DNA of 11,663 nt from Clostridiales bacterium (GCA_021202325.1 JAJQDF010000186.1:1-11663); one strand, 5' to 3'; numbered from the stretch's first letter, positions 1-9,213 are shown. Numbers and translations: made by a program. The notes: generated by a model from the sequence alone, not told the origin.

Positions 1-28
1 TTATTTAGCAAAAATAATGAAATTAAGG

Positions 29-58
29 TTGACAAATAAATTTAAATTGTTCTTTCAT
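29..58 (+). promoter_or_regulatory. Possible sigma-A promoter upstream of rpoB
   Basis: A perfect -35 hexamer TTGACA lies at 29-34, followed after 18 bases by TTTCAT at 53-58, which matches the -10 consensus at four of six positions. Transcription would start near 65 and give rpoB a leader of about 250 bases. The weak -10 and general AT-richness make a chance match possible. rpoB may also be read through from an upstream rplJL unit that lies outside the window. Confidence 0.35.
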
Positions 59-111
59 GAATATTTTTCAAAAAAACGGCCGATTATTAGTAATTATATA
101 TAAAAAACGAG

Positions 112-190
112 TGATCAAAGCTTGTTTTTTGCTGGTTTAGGAAAGAATTTCCTGAATTTTTGTGAACTTTTTACCTCTTGCTGATCAAAG
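112..190 (+). repeat. Direct repeat TGATCAAAG, two copies
   Basis: TGATCAAAG occurs at 112-120 and again at 182-190, start to start 70 bases apart. Each copy contains the palindrome TGATCA. Two identical 9-mers in one short leader could be a paired protein-binding site, but in AT-rich DNA they may be coincidence. They lie downstream of the candidate promoter and so would be inside its transcript. Confidence 0.3.
139..161 (+). terminator. Small hairpin with a T-rich tail in the rpoB leader, weak terminator candidate
   Basis: AGGAAA (139-144) pairs with TTTCCT (148-153) across a three-base GAA loop, followed by GAATTTTT. The geometry resembles an intrinsic terminator or attenuator, but the stem is only six base pairs and mostly A-U, so it would be a weak one. 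It may end upstream transcripts or partly attenuate rpoB. Confidence 0.25.
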
Positions 191-215
191 GTTAAGGGGT
201 GATTAAGTTGACTTT

Positions 216-263
216 AATTCGGGTAATTCATTTTTTGTATAGGGCAGGAATTTGCCCGGAATT
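216..263 (+). promoter_or_regulatory. Leader RNA fold with two competing stems before rpoB
   Basis: The arm at 216-229 can pair with 248-263 (about 14 base pairs including one G-U, with single bulges at 251 and 258). Within the same segment GGGCA (242-246) can pair with TGCCC (253-257) across a six-base loop. Both stems use bases 253-257, so they are mutually exclusive. A run of five T lies at 271-275, seven bases after the long stem, and the rpoB start follows at 312. This could be an attenuation or translation-control leader; function is inference from pairing alone. Confidence 0.3.
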
Positions 264-311
264 ACAACGATTTTTACTTGTTAACGTCTACTATTTTTAA
301 AGGGTGGCTTT

Positions 312-3300
312 ATGGAAAAAAACAGAATTCACTCGGTTAGTATGGGCGAAAAGAAGAGAAAGAGTTATTCAAAAATCAAAGAGGTTCTTGAAATGCCCAA
401 TCTTATCGAGGTCCAGAAAAATTCTTACCAGTGGTTCCTTGACGAAGGACTTCAGGAGGTGTTCGAGGACATTTCTCCTATTACGGATTTCAATGGAAAC
501 CTCGTTCTTGAGTTCACAGATTTTACTCTTGACTCTACTCCCAAATATTCTATAGAAGAGTGCAGGGAAAGAGACGCTACTTATGCGGCGGCTCTCAAGG
601 TAAGAGCAAGACTTATAAACAGAGAAACCGAGGAAATTAAGGATCAGGAAATCTTTATGGGTGATTTCCCCCTTATGACAGACACCGGAACTTTCATTAT
701 TAATGGTGCTGAGCGTGTTATCGTCAGCCAGCTTGTCAGGTCTCCCGGCATATATTATGCTTCGGAATTTGATAAAGTGGGCAAGAAACTTTTGTCATCA
801 ACTGTTATTCCCAACAGAGGCGCATGGCTTGAGTATGAAACAGACTCCAACGATGTGTTCAGCGTTCGTGTTGACCGTACAAGAAAGGTACCGGTAACCG
901 TTCTTATAAGAGCTCTGGGAGTAGGCACAGATGCCGAAATCCTCGAGCTTTTCGGCGAGGATCCTAACATTCTCGCCCCACTAGATAAGGATGTCAGCCA
1001 GAACCATGAAGAAGCCCTTATCGAGCTTTATAAAAATCTCAGACCTGGTGAGCCTCCCACAGTGGAAAGCTCAGAGAGCCTTCTCAAGGGCATGTTCTTT
1101 GACCCCAAGAGATATGACCTTGCTAAAGTCGGACGTTATAAATTTAATAAAAAACTTGAGCTTAAGAGACGTGCAAATGGAGCAGTGCTTGCCGAGAATG
1201 TCGTAGATCCTGCAACAGGCGAGATTATAGCCGAGGCCGACACAGTGCTTAATGCTGCTGTTCTTGAAGAAATTCAGGATACAGGCATTGCCGGAATCAC
1301 AATAAAGAATGAAGAGGGCAGATTAATAAAGGTTCTCTCAAACAGAGCCGTTTCAATCGATCCCTATATCGCTCAATACGGTATTACAGCTGCAGACCTT
1401 GGCGTAAAGGAAAAGGTATACTATCCTGTACTTTGCGAGATGCTTGAGAACTTCGAAAGCGTCAACCAGCTTAAGGCCGAGGTTAAGGCAAAATATCATG
1501 AGCTTGTGCCTATCCATATCACCGTTGATGATATAATGGCTTCAATTAACTATATTATGCACCTTGATTTTGGCTACGGAAATGTGGACGACATCGACCA
1601 TTTGGGCAACAGACGTATCCGTTCCGTAGGCGAACTTTTACAGAACCAGTTCAGAATTGGACTTTCAAGAATGGAAAGAGTAGTCCGTGAGCGTATGACA
1701 ATTCAGGATATAGAAAATGTCACACCCCAGGCACTTATAAATGTAAGACCTGTAACGGCTGCAATAAAAGAGTTTTTCGGAAGCTCACAGCTGTCGCAGT
1801 TCATGGACCAGAATAACCCCCTTACGGAGCTTACTCATAAGAGACGTCTTTCGGCTCTCGGCCCCGGTGGTCTTTCAAGAGAAAGAGCTGGATTCGAAGT
1901 TCGAGACGTACATCACTCCCATTACGGAAGAATGTGCCCCATCGAGACTCCCGAAGGTCCCAACATTGGACTTATCAACTCTTTGGCTACTTTTGCCCGC
2001 ATAAATGAGTATGGATTTATCGAGGCTCCCTACAGAGTTGTTGACCAGTCGGGAGACGAGCCCAGAGTTACAGATGAGGTTATTTATGTAACAGCCGATG
2101 AAGAGGAAAACTACAACGTTGCTCAGGCCAATGAGCCTCTGGATGAGGAAGGCCACTTCATGAATAAGAAGGTTTCCGGCCGTCACCGTGAGGACATTAT
2201 TGAGGTAGACAGAAAAGAAATACAGCTGATGGACGTTTCGCCCAAACAGATAGTTTCAGTTGCTACAGCCCTCATTCCTTTCCTTGAAAACGACGACGCT
2301 AACCGTGCTCTCATGGGCTCCAACATGCAGCGTCAGGCGGTGCCTCTTCTTACAACCGATTCGCCTATCGTTGGAACAGGTATGGAATATAAGGCTGCTA
2401 AGGACTCAGGTATAGCCATCGTTGCCAAAAACAGCGGTGCTGTAGAGAGACTTTCGGCTGATGAAATTGTTATAAAGACAGACAGCGGACAGCGTGACAC
2501 ATATCACCTTATTAAGTTCCAGAGAAGCAACCAGGGAACTTGCATGAACCAGAGACCTATCGTCAATAAGGGCGAGAGAATAGAAGCCGGCAGAATTATT
2601 GCCGACGGCGCTTCAACAAGCGACGGTGAGCTTTCACTCGGTAAGAACCCTCTTATCGGATTCATGACATGGGAAGGCTACAACTACGAGGATGCCGTTC
2701 TGTTAAGCGAAAAGCTTGTTCAGGAGGATGTATATACATCCGTTCATATAGAAGAGTTTGAAGCAGAATCAAGAGATACAAAGCTTGGACCTGAGGAAAT
2801 CACAAGAGATATTCCCAATGTCGGCGAGGATGCACTTCGTGACCTTGACGAAAGAGGAATTATCAGAATCGGTGCCGAGGTTCGTTCAAACGATATACTT
2901 GTCGGCAAGGTTACTCCCAAGGGAGAAACAGAGCTTACACCGGAGGAAAGACTTCTCAGAGCTATTTTCGGTGAAAAGGCAAGAGAAGTAAGAGATACAT
3001 CATTGAGAGTTCCCCATGGAGAATTCGGTATAATCGTCGATGTAAAAATATTCACAAGAGAAAACGGCGACGATGTCGGCCCCGGAGTAAATCAGCTTGT
3101 GCGTGTATATATCGCTCAGAAGCGTAAGATTTCCGTAGGCGACAAGATGGCCGGCCGTCACGGAAACAAGGGTGTTGTTTCCAGAGTACTTCCTGTAGAG
3201 GATATGCCGTTCCTTGAAAATGGACGTCCCCTCGATATAGTTCTTAACCCCCTTGGTATCCCGTCTCGTATGAATATCGGACAGGTACTTGAGACTCACC

Positions 3301-4166
3301 TTTCACTGGCAGCTAAGGCGCTTGGCTGGAAGATTTCCACGCCTGTATTCGACGGAGCCACCGAGATAGACATTATGGATACTCTCGAGATGGCAAATGA
3401 CTATGTTAATACCGATTGGGAGGAATTTTCTGAAAAATGGAAGCCTCTCCTTCAGGGAGATATATATGACGAGCTCTATGAGAACAGAGATCACAGGTCG
3501 GAATGGAAGGGCGTTAAGCTAAGCCGTGACGGTAAAGTAGAGCTTCGTGACGGACGTACCGGAGAACCCTTCGACAACCGTGTTACTATCGGCTTCATGC
3601 ACTACCTGAAGCTCCATCACCTTGTTGACGATAAGATTCATGCCCGTTCAACAGGCCCTTACTCAATAGTTACGCAGCAGCCTCTGGGCGGCAAGGCTCA
3701 GTTCGGCGGACAGCGTTTCGGAGAGATGGAGGTTTGGGCTCTGGAAGCATATGGAGCTGCATATACACTTCAGGAAATACTTACGGTTAAGTCCGACGAT
3801 ATCGTAGGACGTGTAAAGGCATATGAGGCCATCGTTAAGGGAGAGAACATACCTGAGCCCGGAATTCCTGAATCATTCAAGGTTCTTCTTAAAGAGCTCC
3901 AGTCCATTGCCCTTGATATTAAGGTTCTCAGAGCCGACCATACCGAGGTTGAGATTAAGGAATCCGTTGATGACGAATACGGCGAAAACATGGATATGCA
4001 GGTTGTAAACGACATCAACGAGAACACAGAGGGTTACTCCGAGGAGGATGGCAGCCTTAACGATACAATAGATATAATTTTCGGAAGCAGCAGCAACAGC
4101 GCCGCTGAGGATGATTTTGAATTTGATGATTCCGAAGACTTTGGCAGCTATGACGACGAAGAATAA
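312..4166 (+). CDS. rpoB: DNA-directed RNA polymerase subunit beta (RpoB)
   Basis: RpoB forms one pincer of bacterial RNA polymerase and, with RpoC, the catalytic site for RNA synthesis in the cytoplasm. The 1284-residue product is recognisable throughout: the N-terminal region with [12 protein letters not shown] near residues 29-40, the lobe motif [19 protein letters not shown], the rifampicin cluster starting near G490, and the [12 protein letters not shown] motif at 943-954 with K945 and K953. In the rifampicin pocket, Q496, D499, H509 and S514 correspond to E. coli Q513, D516, H526 and S531 and are the sensitive-type residues. The conserved core ends near residue 1206; a 78-residue acidic tail follows (29 Asp/Glu). 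The ATG start fits the family and has an imperfect ribosome binding site, AAAGGGTGG, five bases upstream. rpoC follows after 16 bases, so the two are cotranscribed. Confidence 0.98.
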   Translation: MEKNRIHSVSMGEKKRKSYSKIKEVLEMPNLIEVQKNSYQWFLDEGLQEVFEDISPITDFNGNLVLEFTDFTLDSTPKYSIEECRERDATYAAALKVRARLINRETEEIKDQEIFMGDFPLMTDTGTFIINGAERVIVSQLVRSPGIYYASEFDKVGKKLLSSTVIPNRGAWLEYETDSNDVFSVRVDRTRKVPVTVLIRALGVGTDAEILELFGEDPNILAPLDKDVSQNHEEALIELYKNLRPGEPPTVESSESLLKGMFFDPKRYDLAKVGRYKFNKKLELKRRANGAVLAENVVDPATGEIIAEADTVLNAAVLEEIQDTGIAGITIKNEEGRLIKVLSNRAVSIDPYIAQYGITAADLGVKEKVYYPVLCEMLENFESVNQLKAEVKAKYHELVPIHITVDDIMASINYIMHLDFGYGNVDDIDHLGNRRIRSVGELLQNQFRIGLSRMERVVRERMTIQDIENVTPQALINVRPVTAAIKEFFGSSQLSQFMDQNNPLTELTHKRRLSALGPGGLSRERAGFEVRDVHHSHYGRMCPIETPEGPNIGLINSLATFARINEYGFIEAPYRVVDQSGDEPRVTDEVIYVTADEEENYNVAQANEPLDEEGHFMNKKVSGRHREDIIEVDRKEIQLMDVSPKQIVSVATALIPFLENDDANRALMGSNMQRQAVPLLTTDSPIVGTGMEYKAAKDSGIAIVAKNSGAVERLSADEIVIKTDSGQRDTYHLIKFQRSNQGTCMNQRPIVNKGERIEAGRIIADGASTSDGELSLGKNPLIGFMTWEGYNYEDAVLLSEKLVQEDVYTSVHIEEFEAESRDTKLGPEEITRDIPNVGEDALRDLDERGIIRIGAEVRSNDILVGKVTPKGETELTPEERLLRAIFGEKAREVRDTSLRVPHGEFGIIVDVKIFTRENGDDVGPGVNQLVRVYIAQKRKISVGDKMAGRHGNKGVVSRVLPVEDMPFLENGRPLDIVLNPLGIPSRMNIGQVLETHLSLAAKALGWKISTPVFDGATEIDIMDTLEMANDYVNTDWEEFSEKWKPLLQGDIYDELYENRDHRSEWKGVKLSRDGKVELRDGRTGEPFDNRVTIGFMHYLKLHHLVDDKIHARSTGPYSIVTQQPLGGKAQFGGQRFGEMEVWALEAYGAAYTLQEILTVKSDDIVGRVKAYEAIVKGENIPEPGIPESFKVLLKELQSIALDIKVLRADHTEVEIKESVDDEYGENMDMQVVNDINENTEGYSEEDGSLNDTIDIIFGSSSNSAAEDDFEFDDSEDFGSYDDEE

Positions 4167-4182
4167 GAAAGGAGAATGTTAA

Positions 4183-7100
4183 ATGCAGCAGAATACAGAG
4201 CAGCAGGGCATAGCTTTTGATTCGATTAAAATTGGTCTGGCTTCTCCGGAAAAGATTCGTGAATGGAGTCATGGCGAGGTAAAAAAACCCGAAACAATAA
4301 ACTACAGAACACTCAAACCAGAAAGAGACGGTCTTTACTGCGAAAGAATTTTCGGACCGACAAAGGACTGGGAGTGCCACTGCGGTAAATATAAAAGAAT
4401 TAGATACAAAGGCGTAGTCTGCGACAGATGCGGCGTTGAGGTAACAAAGGCTAAGGTTAGACGTGAGCGTATGGGACATATCGAGCTTGCCGCTCCCGTA
4501 TCCCATATTTGGTACTTCAAAGGTATCCCCAGCCGTATGGGACTTATACTTTCCATGTCTCCCAAGGCTTTGGAGAAGGTTCTTTACTTCGGCAGCTATG
4601 TTGTTCTTGACGAAGGCGATACAGAACTTCATCAAAAGGATCTTCTTTCTGAGAGAGAATACAAGGATATGCTTGAAAAATACGGCAATACATTCAGAGT
4701 AGGAATGGGTGCCGAGGCAATTAAAGAGCTTCTTTGCGCAATAGACCTTGATAAAGAGTCCGAGGAGCTTAAAAGACAGCTTGCCAACTCCACAGGACAG
4801 AAGAAAGTAAGAATAATAAAAAGACTCGACGTTGTTGAGTCATTCAGACTTTCAGGAAACAGACCTGAGTGGATGATACTTGATGCACTGCCGGTTATTC
4901 CTCCTGACCTCCGTCCCATGGTTCAGCTGGACGGCGGAAGATTTGCAACCAGCGACTTAAACGACCTTTACAGAAGGGTTATAAACAGAAATAACCGTCT
5001 TAAGAGACTTCTTGAGCTTGGTGCGCCGGACATTATCGTCAGAAACGAGAAGCGTATGCTCCAGGAGGCTGTCGATGCTCTTATCGACAACGGCCGCCGC
5101 GGCAGACCTGTAACAGGCCCCGGAAACAGACCTCTTAAATCACTTTCCGATATGCTCAAGGGCAAACAGGGACGTTTCCGTCAGAACCTTCTTGGTAAGC
5201 GTGTTGACTATTCGGGACGTTCGGTTATCGTAGTAGGACCTGAGCTTAAAATATACCAGTGCGGTCTGCCTAAGGAAATGGCAATCGAGCTGTTCAAGCC
5301 CTTCGTTATGAAGAAGCTTGTTGAAAAACAGCTTGCCCACAACGTAAAATCGGCTAAGAGAATGATAGAGAGACTCCAGACAGAGGTTTGGGACGTGCTT
5401 GAGGAGGTTATTAAGAAGCACCCTGTCATGCTTAACCGTGCCCCTACACTTCATAGACTTGGTATTCAGGCATTTGAGCCTGTACTTGTTGAAGGCCGTG
5501 CGATTAAGCTTCATCCCCTTGTATGTACAGCATACAATGCTGACTTCGACGGCGACCAGATGGCTGTCCATGTACCTCTTTCGGTTGAGGCGCAGGCAGA
5601 GTGCAGATTCCTGCTTCTTTCACCCAACAACCTTTTGAAGCCTTCCGACGGAGCGCCTGTAACAGTACCTACACAGGACATGATCCTTGGTATGTATTAC
5701 CTTACACTCTGCAAGGAAGAGCTTGTTAAACAGGAAGTTGAGACAGATGCAGAAGGCAATCCTGTGCTTGACGGCGAGGGCAACCCCATAACTCATCCTG
5801 TATATAAAATTTACAGAGATGAAAAGGAGGCCATTCTTGCCTACGAAAACCATGAGGTTTCGCTCCATGAGCCCGTTAAGGTTAGAAGAACACTTGTGTT
5901 TGACAGAGTCAGCGAATCGAGAGTTGTAATAACAACTGTCGGAAGAATTATATTCAACGAGGCCATTCCTCAGAACCTTGGCTATGTTGACAGAACAAAT
6001 GAGGATGAAAAGTTCAGATATGAGATAGACTTCCTTATAACAAAGAAATCTATCGGTCAGATTATTAATAAATGTATAAACAGACGCGGAGCTACAGAGA
6101 CAGCCGACATGCTTGACAAGATTAAGTCACTCGGTTATAAGTACTCCACAAAGGCCGCTCTTACGGTTTCCATTTCCGATATGGAGATTCCTAAGGAAAA
6201 GAAGGAATATCTTGCAGAAGCCGAGGAAATGGTTGAGAAGATTACAAAGAAATACAAACGTGGTTTCATGACAGATGATGAGCGTCATAACAAGGTTATC
6301 GAGACATGGAATATTGCCAATGACAAGATTACAGATGCTCTTCTTAAGGGACTCGGAAAGTACAACAATATCTACATGATGGCTAACTCAGGAGCCCGTG
6401 GTTCCAACAGCCAGATTAAACAGCTTGCAGGTATGCGCGGACTTATGGCTAACCCTTCAGGCGGTATTATCGAACTGCCTATCAAGTCCAACTTCCGTGA
6501 AGGACTTTCGGTTCTGGAGTATTTCATCTCAGCCCATGGTGCTCGTAAGGGACTTACAGATACAGCACTTCGTACAGCCGACTCAGGTTATCTTACAAGA
6601 CGTCTTGTTGACGTTTCCCAGGATATTATAATCCGTGAATGGGACTGCACGCCTGAAGGCAAAGAAGTTCCCGGACTTTGGGTCAGCGCATTCACAGACG
6701 GCAACGAGGTTATTGAGAGCCTTCAGGACAGACTCAGAGGCCGTTGGTCAATTAACGATATAGTAGATCCCAATACCGGAGAGGTTATCGTTAAGGCTGA
6801 CACTATGATTACTCCCGACCAGGCAGAGCAGGTTGAAAAGGCCGGAATAGAGAGCGTTCTTATAAGAACCGTTCTTACATGCCGCTCTAAGATTGGTGTT
6901 TGCGCTAAGTGCTACGGTGCAAACATGGCCAGCGGACGTTCGGTCCGTATCGGTGAATCTGTAGGTATCATTGCCGCACAGTCAATCGGTGAGCCGGGCA
7001 CACAGCTTACAATGCGTACATTCCATACAGGCGGTATCGCCGGAGACGACATCACACAAGGTCTTCCCCGTGTCGAGGAGCTTTTTGAGGCAAGAAAGCC

Positions 7101-7842
7101 TAAAGGACTTGCTATTATTTCAGAGTTTGGCGGAACTGTTTCGGTTACCGACAACAAGAAAAAGCGTGAGGTTACTATCACTAACAATGAGACCGGAGAG
7201 ACAAAGGATTACCTTATCCCCTACGGTTCAAGAATAAAGGTTTATGACGGCGACGTTATCGGTGCCGGCGATGAGATTACCGAAGGTTCGGTTAACCCCC
7301 ATGATATTCTTAAGATTAAAGGCTTAAGAGGCGTTCAGGACTACATGATCCAGGAGGTTCAGAGGGTTTACAGACTCCAGGGTGTTGAAATTAACGATAA
7401 GCATATCGAGGTTATCGTTCGTCAGATGCTTAAGAGAGTTAAAATTGACGAGATAGGTGATACCCAGTTCCTGCCGGGCAGCCTTGTTGACTGGCTCACA
7501 TTTGAGGACACAAATGCGGCTCTCGAGGAGCAGGGACTTGAACCTGCAAAGGGACAAAGAGTGCTTCTTGGTATCACAAAGGCATCCCTTGCTACGGATT
7601 CCTTCCTTTCGGCAGCATCCTTCCAGGAGACAACAAGGGTTCTTACGGAAGCGGCTATCAAAGGAAAGATCGATCCGCTTAACGGTCTGAAGGAGAACGT
7701 TATTATCGGCAAGCCTATCCCTGCCGGAACAGGTATGGCCAGATACAGAAACATCGACATCGAGACAGGTCTTGAAAATATGGAAAAGGAAGAAGAGCCT
7801 GTATTTGACATTATCGATGGGGATGCCGACATAATCGAATAA
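4183..7842 (+). CDS. rpoC: DNA-directed RNA polymerase subunit beta' (RpoC)
   Basis: RpoC carries the catalytic magnesium site of RNA polymerase. The 1219-residue product shows the N-terminal zinc site C65, C67, C80, C83; the switch region [12 protein letters not shown] near 336-347; the catalytic NADFDGDQM at 452-460 with D454, D456 and D458 as metal ligands; the bridge-helix region around [17 protein letters not shown]; the second zinc site C822, C900, C907, C910; and the trigger loop beginning MRTFHTGG at 944 with H948. There is no large insertion in the trigger loop, unlike Proteobacteria, and the length suits Firmicutes. The ATG is preceded by AAAGGAG (4168-4174) eight bases away and lies 16 bases after the rpoB stop. 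The C-terminus ends in a short acidic stretch. A terminator 33 bases after the stop closes the unit. Confidence 0.98.
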   Translation: MQQNTEQQGIAFDSIKIGLASPEKIREWSHGEVKKPETINYRTLKPERDGLYCERIFGPTKDWECHCGKYKRIRYKGVVCDRCGVEVTKAKVRRERMGHIELAAPVSHIWYFKGIPSRMGLILSMSPKALEKVLYFGSYVVLDEGDTELHQKDLLSEREYKDMLEKYGNTFRVGMGAEAIKELLCAIDLDKESEELKRQLANSTGQKKVRIIKRLDVVESFRLSGNRPEWMILDALPVIPPDLRPMVQLDGGRFATSDLNDLYRRVINRNNRLKRLLELGAPDIIVRNEKRMLQEAVDALIDNGRRGRPVTGPGNRPLKSLSDMLKGKQGRFRQNLLGKRVDYSGRSVIVVGPELKIYQCGLPKEMAIELFKPFVMKKLVEKQLAHNVKSAKRMIERLQTEVWDVLEEVIKKHPVMLNRAPTLHRLGIQAFEPVLVEGRAIKLHPLVCTAYNADFDGDQMAVHVPLSVEAQAECRFLLLSPNNLLKPSDGAPVTVPTQDMILGMYYLTLCKEELVKQEVETDAEGNPVLDGEGNPITHPVYKIYRDEKEAILAYENHEVSLHEPVKVRRTLVFDRVSESRVVITTVGRIIFNEAIPQNLGYVDRTNEDEKFRYEIDFLITKKSIGQIINKCINRRGATETADMLDKIKSLGYKYSTKAALTVSISDMEIPKEKKEYLAEAEEMVEKITKKYKRGFMTDDERHNKVIETWNIANDKITDALLKGLGKYNNIYMMANSGARGSNSQIKQLAGMRGLMANPSGGIIELPIKSNFREGLSVLEYFISAHGARKGLTDTALRTADSGYLTRRLVDVSQDIIIREWDCTPEGKEVPGLWVSAFTDGNEVIESLQDRLRGRWSINDIVDPNTGEVIVKADTMITPDQAEQVEKAGIESVLIRTVLTCRSKIGVCAKCYGANMASGRSVRIGESVGIIAAQSIGEPGTQLTMRTFHTGGIAGDDITQGLPRVEELFEARKPKGLAIISEFGGTVSVTDNKKKREVTITNNETGETKDYLIPYGSRIKVYDGDVIGAGDEITEGSVNPHDILKIKGLRGVQDYMIQEVQRVYRLQGVEINDKHIEVIVRQMLKRVKIDEIGDTQFLPGSLVDWLTFEDTNAALEEQGLEPAKGQRVLLGITKASLATDSFLSAASFQETTRVLTEAAIKGKIDPLNGLKENVIIGKPIPAGTGMARYRNIDIETGLENMEKEEEPVFDIIDGDADIIE

Positions 7843-7874
7843 TAAATTCAAAGTCGGTTAGAATAAACTGATAT

Positions 7875-7921
7875 ACAGGCATGGAGCAGGCAGTCAAATG
7901 CAATGTTTCCATGCCTGTTTT
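7875..7921 (+). terminator. Intrinsic terminator after rpoC
   Basis: An 11-base-pair perfect stem, ACAGGCATGGA (7875-7885) with TCCATGCCTGT (7908-7918), encloses a 22-base loop and is followed at once by a short T run (four T, 7918-7921). It lies just after the rpoC stop and before a separate promoter for rpsL, which fits termination of the rpoBC transcript. The short T run and large loop suggest incomplete termination, so some readthrough into rpsL is possible. Confidence 0.75.
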
Positions 7922-7991
7922 ACATGAAAAAGCTTTTTGTTAAAACATTACAATAAAATAAGTAAAACTTTGTGAAAATGCAAAAAAAATA

Positions 7992-8021
7992 TTGACAAAC
8001 CCATTGCCTTAATGGTACACT
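7992..8021 (+). promoter_or_regulatory. Strong promoter of the rpsL-rpsG-fusA unit
   Basis: A perfect -35 TTGACA (7992-7997) is separated by 18 bases from TACACT (8016-8021), a four-of-six -10, which is strengthened by an extended -10 TG at 8013-8014. Transcription would start near 8028. The promoter also holds inverted repeats: CCATT (8001-8005) with AATGG (8011-8015), and TTGACA itself with TGTCAA (8021-8026). These could bind a regulator over the core promoter, but no regulator can be named. Confidence 0.7.
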
Positions 8022-8027
8022 GTCAAA

Positions 8028-8069
8028 GTGCCTGTTTACGGGCATTTATATGTGTGTCATAAGGCACAC
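8028..8069 (+). promoter_or_regulatory. Stem-loop in the rpsL 5' leader with alternative pairings
   Basis: GTGCCT (8028-8033) can pair with AGGCAC (8062-8067). TGCC (8029-8032) can instead pair with GGCA (8041-8044), and GTGTG (8052-8056) with CACAC (8065-8069). The options exclude one another and sit right at the predicted transcript start. The fold may protect the 5' end or control entry to rpsL; there is no direct evidence of function. Confidence 0.3.
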
Positions 8070-8126
8070 TAACCAGAACAAAATGCAATGGCAGAAAGTA
8101 TTAAATCTATAAGGAGGTGCACTACA

Positions 8127-8546
8127 ATGCCAACATTTAACCAGTTAGTTAGAAAAGGCAGACAGACTGTTCAGAAAAAGTCTACTGCTCCGGCCCTGCA
8201 GAAAGGTCTTAACTCCCTTAAAAAGAAGTCTACAGACATTTCATGCCCTCAGCGCCGTGGTGTTTGCACAGCTGTAAAAACATCTACACCTAAGAAGCCT
8301 AACTCAGCTTTAAGAAAGATTGCCAGAGTTCGTCTTACAAACGGTATCGAGGTTACAGCTTATATCCCCGGTGAAGGCCACAACCTTCAGGAACATAGCG
8401 TTGTTCTTATCAGAGGCGGAAGGGTTAAAGACTTACCCGGTGTTCGTTACCACATTATCAGAGGTACACTTGATACAGCAGGTGTTGCCAACAGAATGCA
8501 GGCTCGTTCAAAATACGGCGCTAAGCGTTCTAAAGCCAAAAAGTAA
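8127..8546 (+). CDS. rpsL: 30S ribosomal protein S12
   Basis: S12 lies at the decoding centre of the 30S subunit and controls accuracy of tRNA selection. The 139-residue product contains the [10 protein letters not shown] motif at 55-64; K56 and K57 correspond to E. coli K42 and K43 and are unmutated, so no streptomycin-resistance change is seen there. D102 in KDLPGVRYH corresponds to E. coli D88, the residue that is methylthiolated in that species. The protein is longer than the 124-residue E. coli form because of an extra segment near residues 17-38, typical of Firmicutes. I chose the ATG at 8127 because AAGGAGGTG (8111-8119) lies just upstream and [12 protein letters not shown] is the conserved N-terminus; an in-frame ATG at 8088 would add 13 unrelated residues. 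It is the first gene of the str unit. Confidence 0.97.
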   Translation: MPTFNQLVRKGRQTVQKKSTAPALQKGLNSLKKKSTDISCPQRRGVCTAVKTSTPKKPNSALRKIARVRLTNGIEVTAYIPGEGHNLQEHSVVLIRGGRVKDLPGVRYHIIRGTLDTAGVANRMQARSKYGAKRSKAKK

Positions 8547-8565
8547 TTTTTAGAGAATAAGCCTT

Positions 8566-8595
8566 TTGATTTATTTTAGTAATGCCTTATATAGT
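8566..8595 (+). promoter_or_regulatory. Possible internal promoter upstream of rpsG
   Basis: TTGATT (8566-8571, four of six) and TATAGT (8590-8595, five of six) are 18 bases apart, in the spacer 20 bases after the rpsL stop. This could add transcription of rpsG and fusA. It overlaps the left arm of the following stem-loop, and AT-rich DNA produces such matches by chance. Confidence 0.35.
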
Positions 8596-8635
8596 CAATA
8601 CAATCTGCGAATTGCGTTAAGATATTGTAAGGCAT
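8582..8635 (+). promoter_or_regulatory. Long stem-loop in the rpsL-rpsG spacer, candidate S7 control site
   Basis: ATGCCTTA (8582-8589) pairs perfectly with TAAGGCAT (8628-8635). Inside it, CAAT at 8596-8599 or 8601-8604 can pair with ATTG (8624-8627). In E. coli, S7 binds the S12-S7 intergenic RNA and represses its own translation. The position here is the same, but whether this sequence resembles the S7 target in 16S rRNA was not tested, so the role is inference. Confidence 0.4.
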
Positions 8636-8645
8636 GTACGTACAT
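8634..8645. repeat. 12-base perfect palindrome ATGTACGTACAT
   Basis: The sequence 8634-8645 is identical to its reverse complement over all 12 bases and overlaps the right arm of the preceding stem-loop by two bases. It lies 56 bases before the rpsG start. It could be an operator for a dimeric protein or a small self-pairing RNA element. No known regulator is assigned. Confidence 0.4.
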
Positions 8646-8701
8646 TTAACAGAATGTGCGAGTACCGATGAGAGAATATTTTTATTAAGGAGGGAAGAAC
8701 C

Positions 8702-9172
8702 GTGCCTAGAAAAGGTCATGTAGCAAAAAGAGAAGTTTTACCGGATCCTGTTTACAAAAGCACACTCGTTACAAAGCTTATCAACAGCATTATGCTTGAT
8801 GGTAAGAAGGGTGTTGCTGAAAAGATCGTATACGGTGCGTTCAACAGAGTAGGAGAAAAGACTGGTAGAGATCCACTTGAGGTATTCGAGGAGGCTCTTA
8901 ACAACATTATGCCTGTACTTGAGGTTAAAGCTCGTCGTGTCGGCGGCGCAACATATCAGGTACCTATGGACATCAGACCGGACAGAAGACGTACACTTGG
9001 TCTTAGATGGCTTACAACCTACAGCAGAAAACGCGGCGAAAAGACAATGGAAGAGCGTCTTGCCGGAGAAATTCTTGATGCTCTCAACAATGCAGGCGGC
9101 GCTTGCAAGAAAAAAGAAGAAACACACAAGATGGCAGAGGCCAACAAGGCTTTCTCACATTACAAATGGTAA
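8702..9172 (+). CDS. rpsG: 30S ribosomal protein S7
   Basis: S7 is a primary binding protein that starts assembly of the 30S head by contacting the 3' major domain of 16S rRNA, near the E site. The 156-residue product has the family's normal length and its landmarks: [16 protein letters not shown] at the N-terminus, [14 protein letters not shown] near 24-37, the [14 protein letters not shown] motif near 75-88, the LGLRWL segment near 100, and [20 protein letters not shown] at the C-terminus. Translation starts at GTG, supported by AAGGAGGG (8687-8694) seven bases upstream and by the conserved N-terminus. It is separated from rpsL by 155 bases and from fusA by 275 bases, both longer than is common for this operon, and both spacers are structured. 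Confidence 0.97.
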   Translation: MPRKGHVAKREVLPDPVYKSTLVTKLINSIMLDGKKGVAEKIVYGAFNRVGEKTGRDPLEVFEEALNNIMPVLEVKARRVGGATYQVPMDIRPDRRRTLGLRWLTTYSRKRGEKTMEERLAGEILDALNNAGGACKKKEETHKMAEANKAFSHYKW

Positions 9173-9179
9173 ACTTGCA

Positions 9180-9196
9180 TGCCTGCTAAGCAGGCA
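9180..9196. repeat. Hairpin 1 of the rpsG-fusA spacer
   Basis: T-GCCTGC (9180-9186) pairs with GCAGGC-A (9190-9196) over a three-base TAA loop. The stem is GC-rich and starts eight bases after the rpsG stop. With no T run after it, it is more likely an mRNA stabiliser or part of the repeat element than a terminator. Confidence 0.65.
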
Positions 9197-9213
9197 AACT
9201 ATGAATGAAAGCC

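Larger units (their letters stand above)
1..311 (+). other. AT-rich leader region upstream of rpoB, no gene recognised
   Basis: This stretch is strongly AT-rich and holds no convincing coding region. Short open stretches exist at the left edge (stop codons at 37-39 in frame 1 and 101-103 in frame 2), but neither resembles the C-terminus of ribosomal protein L7/L12, which usually precedes rpoB in Firmicutes. The region is therefore probably the rplL-rpoB intergenic spacer or part of it. It contains a possible promoter, two copies of TGATCAAAG, a small hairpin and a larger region of alternative base pairing just before the rpoB start; these are listed separately. Confidence 0.6.
7922..8126 (+). 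other. Spacer and leader between the rpoBC terminator and rpsL
   Basis: This AT-rich stretch contains the rpsL promoter and 5' leader but no gene. In Bacillus a small L7Ae-family gene occupies this place; no reading frame of that kind is seen here. ATG triplets at 8083 and 8088 precede the true rpsL start; the one at 8088 is in frame with rpsL but has no ribosome binding site. Confidence 0.6.

Noticed and set aside
2..103. Short open stretch at the left edge as the end of an upstream gene
   Set aside because: AT-rich, low-complexity, Lys/Phe-rich translation without resemblance to L7/L12 or another known protein.
208..240. Second rpoB promoter with -35 TTGACT
   Set aside because: At 17-18 bases spacing there is only a T run; the TTGTAT at 235-240 is 21 bases away, too far for a normal promoter.
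1785..1853. Possible rifampicin-resistance substitutions in RpoB
   Set aside because: The positions checked (Q496, D499, H509, S514) carry the usual sensitive-type residues.
4057..4635. 192-codon open frame on the - strand across the rpoB-rpoC junction
   Set aside because: It lies opposite two strongly conserved genes, resembles no family I know, and long antisense frames are common opposite genes with this codon bias.
5140..5571. 143-codon open frame on the - strand inside rpoC
   Set aside because: Antisense shadow of the RpoC catalytic region, with no ribosome binding site or family resemblance.
7324..7851. 175-codon open frame on the - strand over the rpoC 3' end
   Set aside because: Antisense shadow of well-conserved RpoC sequence with no sign of independent coding.
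8088..8126. In-frame ATG giving S12 a 13-residue N-terminal extension
   Set aside because: No ribosome binding site before it, while AAGGAGGTG precedes the ATG at 8127 and the conserved S12 N-terminus begins there.
9180..9196. Hairpin after rpsG as an intrinsic terminator
   Set aside because: No T run follows the stem; AACTATGA comes next.
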